From: Actinomycetes bacterium | GTDB lineage: Bacteria; Actinomycetota; Acidimicrobiia; Acidimicrobiales; Palsa-688 | Direction: 5' to 3' | Assembly: GCA_021808425.1 (NCBI GenBank) | Contig: JAKBBS010000075.1 | Coordinates: forward strand, 1 to 14,910 | DNA length: 14,910 bases | Shown here: one piece after another, positions 1 to 5,350 of the stretch | Numbering within the stretch: the stretch's first letter is position 1 | Layout: every line of letters begins with the position of its first letter | Program-made: the position numbers and the translations under genes | Notes under the pieces: generated by a model | Seen by the model: the letters and a program-made list of their open reading frames with translations, nothing else | Told to the model about the DNA's origin: nothing | Database searches by the model: none

Positions 1-95
1 GCCTCAACCCCGACAAAACCAAAAACCGGGCCATCGACCAACTCCGCAAGATCGGCTACGACGTCACCCTCAAACCCCTGGCGTCCGCAGGCTAA
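1..95 (+). CDS. C-terminal tail of a probable transposase (5' end outside window)
   Basis: Frame 3 is open from the left edge to a TAA at 93-95 and encodes 30 residues, beginning LNPDKTKNRAIDQLRKIGYD and ending in a short Leu/Ala-rich tail. A basic helix followed by a G-Y-x-V-T-L strand right at the C-terminus is a pattern I associate with the ends of some actinobacterial insertion-sequence transposases, but the piece is too short to assign a family. Its position 33 nt before a truncated tRNA gene supports a mobile-element origin. No terminal inverted repeat can be defined between the stop codon and the tRNA piece. It could be the end of another kind of protein. Confidence 0.4.
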   Translation, partial: LNPDKTKNRAIDQLRKIGYDVTLKPLASAG

Positions 96-127
96 AAGCG
101 AATCTTCGCATCAGAGGGTTGTGCGCT

Positions 128-173
128 GCGCCCTTTCAAGGCGGCAGCACGGGTTCGAATCCCGTTGGGGGTG
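128..173 (+). tRNA. tRNA-Glu(UUC) 3' fragment, probable attachment site
   Basis: The piece contains an anticodon stem (128-132 with 140-144, four of five pairs), the loop CTTTCAA with anticodon TTC at 135-137, a 4-nt variable loop, and a perfect 5-bp T-arm (149-153/161-165) around TTCGAAT. It ends with the 3' acceptor strand TGGGGGT and discriminator G at 173. The 5' acceptor strand and the D-arm are missing: the upstream bases (96-127) cannot pair with the acceptor and hold no D-arm. It is therefore not a working tRNA. Tyrosine integrases commonly use the stretch from anticodon loop to 3' end of tRNA genes as attB and leave such a copy at the far end of the island. The alternative is disruption of the gene by an insertion sequence. 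Confidence 0.75.
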
Positions 174-215
174 CTCGAAAGGGCGTATCAGACGGCTCGT
201 TTCGGCGCTGGCCGG

Positions 216-253
216 CGCAGCGAGACGGCCGCCGAGGCGGCCGTCTCGCTGCG
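216..253. repeat. Perfect 18-bp GC-rich inverted repeat (possible terminator)
   Basis: Positions 216-233 and 236-253 are exact reverse complements separated by two bases, so a folded RNA would have a stem of about 17 bp and a very tight loop. It starts 42 nt after the tRNA-Glu fragment. No run of T follows on either strand. It could be the original tRNA terminator, as actinobacterial terminators often lack a U-tract, or a junction left by recombination. The decayed toxin-like reading frame on the minus strand loses its family resemblance just before this hairpin. Confidence 0.6.
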
Positions 254-261
254 GATGTCGA

Positions 262-393
262 GGCGTGGACGATGAACTCGATCCCTTCGGCCGTGGCGGT
301 GCCGATCTCAAGGAGCCCGCCGGCGGTATCGGGCCCGATCAGCATGGTGCGTTCGTCGAACTCAAATCGGTTTTAGAAGGCGTGCACTATTCG
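262..393 (-). pseudogene. Decayed C-terminal part of a small DUF4258-like toxin
   Basis: Read on the minus strand, the frame gives RIVHAF, then a TAA (373-375), then NRFEFDERTMLIGPDTAGG, LLEIG and finally EFIVHA. The order 'HA - short strand - (M)x(V/I)GPxxxGxLLEVG - VxHA' is the core of small DUF4258-type proteins, which include toxin-like members of toxin-antitoxin pairs. After the last HA the usual basic tail is missing and the frame runs into the 18-bp hairpin. The N-terminal helices cannot be found upstream either. With an internal stop and both ends lost it should be non-functional. The family link rests on recalled consensus, so confidence is limited. Confidence 0.4.
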
Positions 394-461
394 TCACAAA
401 TTTTCATTTTTATGTCGTGTCGTACTATGTGTCGCCTTACCATGGAGGTGCTAAAATAAAT

Positions 462-489
462 CTGACAACTATCTGATTAAATGTATCAT
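462..489 (+). promoter_or_regulatory. Predicted promoter of the MNT gene, leaderless
   Basis: CTGACA (462-467, five of six matches to TTGACA) and TATCAT (484-489) are separated by 16 bp. TATCAT ends 5 nt before the GTG at 495, so transcription would start at or next to the start codon. No Shine-Dalgarno lies between them. The surrounding 380-490 is much richer in A and T than the genes. Confidence 0.5.
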
Positions 490-494
490 CAAGC

Positions 495-1112
495 GTGGAT
501 TATCGCCATCCGGTAGAGGCCCTGATCCCTGGCGTCCAGGGTCGGGTCCTCGGGGTACTGACCCGGGCAGGAGTGGACCTCACCATGCGACGTGTAGCCA
601 ACCTGGCCGGAGCCAGTCCCCAGCAGACCTCCGTCGTAATCGGAAGGCTCGTCGAGCTGGGGGTGGTCGAGCGAACGGACGTCCCCCCGGCTTCACTGGT
701 GCGGCTGGCCGCTGACAACCTCGGAGCCCAAGCTGTCCTCTCCTGCGCCGATCTGCGTCAAGCGGCCCTCAAACGCCTCGGTGAACTCGCCTTGGCTATT
801 CGTCCGGCGCCGGTCAGCCTGATGGTGTTCGGGTCGTTCGCCAGGGGGGAAGCCGATGCTGAAAGGGACCTCGACGTGCTCGCCATCCGGCCCCGGGGAG
901 CGCGAGACGACGATGAATGGACCGATTCGCTCTGGTCTTGGACCACTTCGGCCACAAGGGCGCTTGGCAACCCGGTGAACGTGATGGAAGCGGCAGAAGA
1001 GGAGATTTCAGGTCTCCTTCGACGACCCGGACCCACGGTATGGACCGAGATCGTTCGGGACGGGATAGTCCTGGTCGGCTGTCGGCTCGAACGGCTGGCT
1101 GAAGCGGCCTGA
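495..1112 (+). CDS. MNT-domain nucleotidyltransferase antitoxin with N-terminal winged helix
   Basis: The 205-residue protein has two parts. Residues about 10-75 look like a winged helix-turn-helix (VANLAGASPQQTSVVIGRLV). Residues about 90-175 form a minimal nucleotidyltransferase domain with the signature GSFARGEADAERDLDV: G113-S114 with metal-binding D125 and D127. Proteins of this kind (COG1708, MntA-like) pair with HEPN toxins and in studied cases silence them by adding AMP to the HEPN protein; the winged helix may also autoregulate the operon. A HEPN-like gene follows after 1 nt, as expected for the pair, but that gene is broken. The GTG start is favoured by the promoter 5 nt upstream. 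This gene seems intact with all motif residues, so the 'antidote' has outlived its toxin. Confidence 0.8.
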   Translation: MDYRHPVEALIPGVQGRVLGVLTRAGVDLTMRRVANLAGASPQQTSVVIGRLVELGVVERTDVPPASLVRLAADNLGAQAVLSCADLRQAALKRLGELALAIRPAPVSLMVFGSFARGEADAERDLDVLAIRPRGARDDDEWTDSLWSWTTSATRALGNPVNVMEAAEEEISGLLRRPGPTVWTEIVRDGIVLVGCRLERLAEAA

Positions 1113-1113
1113 C

Positions 1114-1371
1114 GTGGCAGGGAGAGGGGGCCAACCACGTGCGGTCAACGCAGCCGAAGGACGAGCGTACCTGACCAAGGCGAACGAGTTCCTGTACGCC
1201 GCTAGAGAGTCCCTTACCGCCGGGAACCACAGTGCTGCGGTGGGCAACGCGGTCCACGCCGGCATTCTCGCCCGCTCTCGCTGCGCTCTGACGGGGCATC
1301 AGAAACGATTGATACTTTATACACGCTATAGATGTATAAAGTATCAATCGTTGGGACCTCGTTGCTTTTAA
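1114..1371 (+). pseudogene. HEPN toxin partner, truncated at an AT-rich palindrome
   Basis: The frame begins with GTG one nt after the MNT stop. Residues about 10-50 (VNAAEGRAYLTKANEFLYAA followed by LTAGNHSAAVGNAVHAGILA) match the first two helices of the HEPN proteins encoded next to MNT antitoxins. Resemblance may continue to CALTGHQKR, then the reading frame enters the palindrome at 1304 and stops at 1369-1371 after only 85 codons. Intact partners are about 120-140 residues. The missing half carries the R-x4-6-H motif of the RNase active site and the helices of the dimer face, so toxin activity should be lost. I find no continuation in any frame of 1353-1512, so the 3' half is deleted rather than frameshifted. 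Confidence 0.6.
1304..1352. repeat. 49-nt AT-rich perfect palindrome (20-bp arms, 9-nt loop)
   Basis: Positions 1304-1323 (AACGATTGATACTTTATACA) and 1333-1352 are exact reverse complements around the 9-nt loop CGCTATAGA. Pairing ends abruptly at both sides (A1303 versus G1353) and no short direct repeat flanks it. It is only about 30% GC in a window that is clearly above 60% GC. No T-tract follows, so it is not a standard terminator. It could be the joined ends of a deleted insertion element, a MITE-like relic, or an operator for a dimeric repressor. It sits exactly where the HEPN gene is cut. Confidence 0.85.
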
Positions 1372-1512
1372 TACAACGGCAACGGCCATGTTGCCGACAG
1401 GTCCTGGAGATCACCGATATCGTCAGGGAACGTTGCAATCCTTTGGGTCCTCTACCGCTCGTCGCGATTTCCCTTTTGCCGAACTCCCAAAGTGTCGATT
1501 GCAGCCGTCGGA
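1353..1512. other. Spacer without recognisable gene
   Basis: Between the palindrome and the stop of the monophosphatase gene no frame gives a recognisable protein. Short open frames here read into the antisense of the neighbouring gene. The only structure I see is the small hairpin at 1377-1396. This may be the junction between the accessory scar and the older chromosome. Confidence 0.4.
1377..1396 (-). terminator. Possible terminator for the leftward monophosphatase transcript
   Basis: CGGCAAC (1377-1383) and GTTGCCG (1390-1396) form a perfect 7-bp stem with a 6-nt loop. Read leftward it is followed by TTGTATTAAAA, a weak T-rich tail. It lies about 117 nt past the stop codon at 1513, further than usual, so the assignment is tentative. 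Confidence 0.3.
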
Positions 1513-2340
1513 CTACCTCGACATCATTGCGCTGGGGATCAAGGCGTTGCGGCCTAGGGTCCACATGGAACTGTCACTGGTCGCGAACAGGCCCGAGCCC
1601 GGATCGGTCGGCCGGTATGTTGAGCCGGTCGGGCGGCGCGCGGCACCACCTGCCTCTTCGAGCAGCAGCACCCCAGGGGCGTGGTCCCACGGCAAGGTCC
1701 GCCAGAACAGCAAGAAATCCAACTCACCCTCGACCAACGCCGGGTAGTCGATTCCGGCGCAGCGCCGCCCAGGGCCGACTGCCGCGAAGCGGCCACGGCG
1801 GCTATCGATCTCCGCTGCGATCTCAGCGGGCAAAAAGCGAGTGAGGACCGCCCCCCGCCACAGCGCCGGATTCGCCGGAGGGCCCTGTCCGGAAAGACGC
1901 TCGTCGTTGCGGACGGCGCCTTGACCCGCCTCCGCGACGTACATTGCGGCGGTAGCCGGCTGCCAGATCCACGACACGACACTGCGTCCGTGCTCGCAGA
2001 GGGCAACCATCACCGCCCAGTCTTCTCCACCCTCCACAAAGTTGGCGGTCCCGTCCAGGGGGTCGATCAACCACGCTCGCTCCGACCCCAACGCCAAGAG
2101 CAGCTCCGGTCGGGTCGACCACGCCTCCTCCCCGACTACCGCTGCACCGGGTAGGAGGCTTCCCAGTCTCCGTGTGAGCAGCCGTTCCGCTTCGACGTCG
2201 GCGACGGTGACCAGTTCGCCAGCCTCCTTGGTCCGGACCTCCACCGTCGCCAACGCCTCGAACCTCGGTTCGATCACCTCGGCGCACGTCTCGCGCATCG
2301 CTTCGCTCACCCGGTCGATCAGATCCCGTCCCTGAGCCAC
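1513..2340 (-). CDS. Inositol monophosphatase family protein
   Basis: This 275-residue protein is a magnesium-dependent phosphatase of the IMPase/FIG fold. It carries the standard metal-site motifs: VTVADVEAE around D48, GEEA at 70-73, DPLDGTANF at 93-101, and WDHAPG...EEAGG from W218. The length is normal for the family. Members hydrolyse inositol phosphate, histidinol phosphate, 3'-phosphoadenosine phosphates or fructose bisphosphate, and the sequence alone does not decide which. In an actinobacterium a role in inositol supply for mycothiol or phosphatidylinositol is possible but is inference. The GTG start at 2340 has a good Shine-Dalgarno, GGAGGGG (2346-2352), 5 nt upstream. The gene stands alone on its strand unless the uncertain leftward ORF at 2371-2559 is real. 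Confidence 0.9.
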   Translation of the reverse strand: MAQGRDLIDRVSEAMRETCAEVIEPRFEALATVEVRTKEAGELVTVADVEAERLLTRRLGSLLPGAAVVGEEAWSTRPELLLALGSERAWLIDPLDGTANFVEGGEDWAVMVALCEHGRSVVSWIWQPATAAMYVAEAGQGAVRNDERLSGQGPPANPALWRGAVLTRFLPAEIAAEIDSRRGRFAAVGPGRRCAGIDYPALVEGELDFLLFWRTLPWDHAPGVLLLEEAGGAARRPTGSTYRPTDPGSGLFATSDSSMWTLGRNALIPSAMMSR

Positions 2341-2457
2341 GCAAGCCCCTCCGCTAATCCGAAGCTAGCGCTAATGGCCGTAGTGATAGCAAGCCTTGAG
2401 GATCTCGATTTCTGAGTAGTCAGGTAAGCCCAGTGGCTCGAACGCTACGCTTTCGAC

Positions 2458-2664
2458 GTGGACGACGCCTACCTCGATTCCGTCCTCATAGGCGACAGAG
2501 AGCATCGTCAAGTCGAGATCGTCGACTACGCAGCGCTGAAGCGGTCTCTCGCAGGGCACTGGCGAGACGTCAACTACTACGCAGAAGCAAAAGGGCCGTT
2601 TATCCAGCGCACGCTCGACGAGGCCCGACGAGCGACCTCAACCATTCTTCGATGCGGCGGGTAG
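2458..2664 (+). CDS. Small hypothetical ORF, possibly a gene remnant
   Basis: A GTG-started frame of 68 residues (DDAYLDSVLIGDREHRQVEI ... HWRDVNYYAEAKGPFI) ends 9 nt before the FKBP gene. Third codon positions are mostly G or C, in keeping with real genes of this window. The frame is open upstream to a TAA at 2425-2427, giving AQWLERYAFD before the GTG, so it could be the 3' end of a longer lost gene. I do not recognise the family. A competing leftward frame (2371-2559, 62 residues, ending ILKACYHYGH) lies opposite its first half and could be the real gene instead, upstream of the monophosphatase. I prefer the rightward frame only because it fills the space up to FKBP. Confidence 0.35.
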   Translation: MDDAYLDSVLIGDREHRQVEIVDYAALKRSLAGHWRDVNYYAEAKGPFIQRTLDEARRATSTILRCGG

Positions 2665-2667
2665 TGT
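2662..2667 (+). promoter_or_regulatory. Predicted -10 box of the FKBP gene, leaderless
   Basis: TAGTGT fits the actinobacterial TANNNT -10 consensus and ends 6 nt before the ATG at 2674. No Shine-Dalgarno is present. No clear -35 is seen. The hexamer includes the TAG stop codon of the small upstream ORF. Confidence 0.4.
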
Positions 2668-2673
2668 GACCAG

Positions 2674-3042
2674 ATGCCCAAACCGCAAGTGACCGTTCCT
2701 GACGAAGCCCCGCCTGCTGGTCTCGTCATCGAGGATCTCGAGGTTGGTAACGGCAACCTTGCCGGCAAGGGGCAGGAGGTGTCGGTCCATTACGTCGGCA
2801 TCGCTTGGTCAAGCGGAGAACAGTTCGACGCCTCCTGGGACCGCAACGACTCATTCGAGTTCATGCTCGGCGCTGGTCAGGTAATCCAGGGTTGGGACGA
2901 CGGCGTCGCCGGCATGAGAGTCGGGGGACGCCGTCGCTTGACGATCCCCCCGCACATGGGCTACGGGTCCAGGGGGGCTGGCGGAGTCATTAAAGGCGGC
3001 GAGACCCTTGTCTTCGTCGTCGACCTGCTGAACGTTCGCTGA
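2674..3042 (+). CDS. FKBP-type peptidyl-prolyl cis-trans isomerase
   Basis: The 122-residue protein is a single FKBP domain after a 15-residue N-terminal stretch. It shows VSVHYVGIAWSSGEQFDASW, VIQGWDDGVAGMRVGGRRRL, then IPPHMGYGSRGAGGVIKGGE and FVVDLLNV, which supply the aromatic proline-binding pocket (Y, F-D, V-I, W, Y). The enzyme speeds cis-trans isomerisation of proline peptide bonds during protein folding. There is no signal peptide or lipobox, so it should be cytoplasmic, like the small single-domain FKBPs of actinobacteria. Length is normal. The ATG is supported by family length and a TANNNT hexamer 6 nt upstream. It converges on the ferritin-like gene with a 42-nt gap. Confidence 0.93.
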   Translation: MPKPQVTVPDEAPPAGLVIEDLEVGNGNLAGKGQEVSVHYVGIAWSSGEQFDASWDRNDSFEFMLGAGQVIQGWDDGVAGMRVGGRRRLTIPPHMGYGSRGAGGVIKGGETLVFVVDLLNVR

Positions 3043-3084
3043 CATGCGGCGCTCAACCCACTGCCCGGCGGGAGGGTGAGGCCG

Positions 3085-3558
3085 TCAGAGGTTGATGTGG
3101 TGGCGAATGAAGTTGAGTATCTCCAGATGCTTAGCCGTGTCAGTCTCCATCAACCTCACAAGCAGCACCCACATCGTGGTGTCCTTGACATCCTTGAGCT
3201 CCCGTCGAAGCCGCTCGAGTTCCTTGGCGTCGGTGCGCTCCCGAGCTATGAGCGCGTCCGTCAGCTCTCGAATTAACTTTTGATCGGCCTTGTACCAATC
3301 CAGGCGCGGGACCACAGGTGGGTCAGCGCTCAGCTCGGCGTCTGAGCGGAGGGCTTGCGCCAGCTCTGAGAAGCGCGTGTGATGACGTATCTCGTCTTCG
3401 ACGATGAGGGCGACGAGATATTGAAAAGCGGCTGATTCGGAACGCCGGGCGGCTTCCTGGTAAGACTCCAGGATCCCCCGCTCCGCTTCTACGTGGGATC
3501 TAAGGTGATCATAGATCTCCTGCTCCCAGACGCTAGCTCCTACCAAGGTGTCGGTCAT
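3085..3558 (-). CDS. Ferritin-like (four-helix, probable diiron) protein
   Basis: The 157-residue all-helical protein has the layout of a ferritin-like fold. Helix 1 contains HVEAERGILESYQEAA (E24-E31). Helix 2 has VEDEIRHHTRF with E56-x-x-H59. A charged helix spans about 90-122 (E107). Helix 4 has METDTAKHLEIL with E138/D140 and H144. Paired Glu/Asp and His residues on helices 2 and 4 are what a diiron site needs, and similar rubrerythrin-related proteins handle iron or oxidants. There is no signal peptide and no rubredoxin cysteine pair. The exact function is unknown. The ATG at 3558 has no Shine-Dalgarno; the weak hexamer CACGAT lies 7 nt upstream. The gene is back-to-back with the broken end of galT. 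Confidence 0.7.
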   Translation of the reverse strand: MTDTLVGASVWEQEIYDHLRSHVEAERGILESYQEAARRSESAAFQYLVALIVEDEIRHHTRFSELAQALRSDAELSADPPVVPRLDWYKADQKLIRELTDALIARERTDAKELERLRRELKDVKDTTMWVLLVRLMETDTAKHLEILNFIRHHINL

Positions 3559-3595
3559 GTCGGTAATCGTGGCAGCGGCGCGCCCGATCCGGTAG

Positions 3596-4111
3596 GGCCG
3601 AAAGTCACATCGGAGTGTCTCGTCGTGCGTTTCGAGCCCAGAAGAACTGCTCCCCCACCAACTGACGACCGGACGCGATCTCTTCGCCGACGTTCTGGCA
3701 TCCGAACGGTCCAGCTCTCGCCGTGTCGTTACTTCAAACGAGCACTGGACGGCTTTCGTGCCCGCAGCCGCGCGATGGCTTTTCGAAATCCATCTATACT
3801 CTCATCGTCACGTACCCGACCTTCCCGCTACGACCGACGAGGAACGCGACTCCCTCAGCCAGATCTACCTTCAACTGCTCCAGCGTCTGGACGGGGTCTA
3901 CGGTGTTGCGATGCCATACATAGCAGCCTGGCATCAGGCCCCTTCGAAAGCGGACCGGGAACCTGCCTATCTGCACCTCGAATTGTTCTCGATCCTGAGA
4001 GCTCCAGGCGACGTCAAAGTGCTCGCGGGCTCGGAGTCCGGCATGGGTATGTTCATCAACGACATCGCTCCCGAGTGCGCCGCCGACATGCTCCGAAACT
4101 CCAGGCTGTGA
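3596..4111 (+). pseudogene. galT: Galactose-1-phosphate uridylyltransferase, N-terminal half missing
   Basis: After a TAG at 3593-3595 the frame is open for 171 codons and matches only the C-terminal half of GalT: TGRDLFADVLASER, NEHWTAFVPAAARWLFEIHL, MPYIAAWHQAP, LHLELFSILRAPGDVK and LAGSESGMGMFINDIAPE. GalT is normally about 330-350 residues and its catalytic His-Pro-His motif lies in the part that is absent here. No in-frame ATG or GTG is found before GTG 3758, so the 5' end is lost, not merely mis-started. The other frames of 3559-3760 show no GalT N-terminus. The stop overlaps galK by 4 nt (GTGA), the ancestral operon link. It cannot be a working uridylyltransferase alone. The break lies between about 3559 and 3640, next to the oppositely oriented ferritin-like gene. 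Confidence 0.85.
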
Positions 4112-5349
4112 GCGCGCCCGGGAACAACCCGACCGCTGCAGCACAGGACAACATCGAGATCGTCGAAACCTTCAGGGCTGAGTTCGACCGCTCCCCATCG
4201 GTGCTTTGGTCGGCCCCTGGCCGGGTAAATCTGATAGGAGAGCACGTCGACTACAACGGTGGCCGTGTTCTTCCTTTTGCCATCCAGCATCGATGCTACG
4301 TAGCGGCGGCCGGCACCGACGACGGAACCGTCACGATCAGGTCCAGACAGTTCCCCGACGAGACCGTCAGGTCGGCGATCGCCGACCTGAAACCTGGCGG
4401 ATCGGCAGATCCCCTCGGGACAAGGCAGCCACAAAGCTTCGGCGGTTGGGCGTCGTATGTCTTCGGGGTAATCTGGGCCCTCGGACAGGTTGGGGTGAAC
4501 GTTCCTCCGCTCGACGTGCTCGTAGACGGTCGCGTGCCTGTCGGCGCAGGCCTTTCATCCTCCGCCGCTTTGGAATGCGCCGCTGTCGGGGCCTTCTGCG
4601 AGTTGGCAGATGCCCACATCGGCGGGCCGCAACGAGCGGCTGTCGCCCAGTGGGCAGAGAACGACTTCGTAGGAGTGCCGTGCGGTTTGATGGACCAGAT
4701 GGCCTCTACGTGTGCGCAGGCGGACCACGCCTTGCTCTTCGATACCTATGACCAGCACAGCGAGCAAATCCCCCTTGCTGCTTCAGTTGCCGGGTACGAG
4801 TTCCTTGTCATCGACACCGGTGCCGCTCACGGATTGGTCGATGGCGAATACGCTCGACGACGTACAGCTTGTGAGGATGCCGCCCGACTCCTGGGCGTGC
4901 GCTTCCTCCGCGAGATTGCCGATCGCGGACCCGACGAATCGGACGCTTTGCTCTCCGGCATCGGGGACACAGTCCTTCGCCGGCGCGCAAGCCACGTCGT
5001 GTCGGAGATCATTCGGGTCGACTCAGCTGTAGATGCTCTGAGGAGCTGTGATTGGGGGCGCCTGGGAGCTTTGATGAACGCTTCGCATCGCTCTCTTCGA
5101 GACGACTTCGAGGTCTCGAGCACACAACTCGACACGGCGGTTGAAACCCTCTTGTCGGCCGGTGCCCTCGGGGCGAGGCTCACCGGCGCCGGCTTCGGGG
5201 GAAGCGTGGTAGCACTGCTGGAAGCCTCCCGGGTCGAATCCGCAGCGGGTGCGGTGGCAGCCTCGTTTGCTGCTGAAGGTTTCCTAGCTCCCACGGCCTG
5301 GGTGGCTTTAGCATCGCAAGGCGCCCGGAGGGAGATCCTCGACGGGTGA
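4108..5349 (+). CDS. galK: Galactokinase
   Basis: A 413-residue GHMP-family kinase that phosphorylates galactose at C1 with ATP, the first step of the Leloir pathway. It carries the galactokinase signature GRVNLIGEHVDYN (38-50), the phosphate-binding motif VPVGAGLSSSAALE (143-156), the likely catalytic D196 in GVPCGLMDQMAS, and the C-terminal GHMP motif LTGAGFGGSV (358-367). The GTG start at 4108 overlaps the galT stop, as in a coupled operon. The same frame is open upstream to 3493, but that part has no galactokinase character and overlaps galT and the ferritin-like gene. With galT broken there is no visible promoter of its own. It ends 1 nt before the convergent response-regulator gene. Confidence 0.93.
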   Translation: MSAPGNNPTAAAQDNIEIVETFRAEFDRSPSVLWSAPGRVNLIGEHVDYNGGRVLPFAIQHRCYVAAAGTDDGTVTIRSRQFPDETVRSAIADLKPGGSADPLGTRQPQSFGGWASYVFGVIWALGQVGVNVPPLDVLVDGRVPVGAGLSSSAALECAAVGAFCELADAHIGGPQRAAVAQWAENDFVGVPCGLMDQMASTCAQADHALLFDTYDQHSEQIPLAASVAGYEFLVIDTGAAHGLVDGEYARRRTACEDAARLLGVRFLREIADRGPDESDALLSGIGDTVLRRRASHVVSEIIRVDSAVDALRSCDWGRLGALMNASHRSLRDDFEVSSTQLDTAVETLLSAGALGARLTGAGFGGSVVALLEASRVESAAGAVAASFAAEGFLAPTAWVALASQGARREILDG

Positions 5350-5350
5350 T

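Noticed and set aside
96..173. Complete tRNA-Glu gene
   Set aside because: No D-arm and no 5' strand complementary to the acceptor TGGGGGT exist upstream of the anticodon stem, so only a 3' fragment is present.
121..459. Rightward frame of 112 codons across the tRNA fragment and hairpin
   Set aside because: It translates the tRNA piece, hairpin and antisense of the toxin remnant, with no coherent protein.
1304..1352. Palindrome as an intrinsic terminator for the MNT operon
   Set aside because: The stem is AT-rich and no T-tract follows on either strand; it also lies within the HEPN reading frame.
3493..4107. Open frame continuous with galK that would add about 205 N-terminal residues
   Set aside because: The extension has no galactokinase character, overlaps the galT frame and is antisense to the ferritin-like gene. 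Family alignment and the GTGA overlap put the start at 4108.
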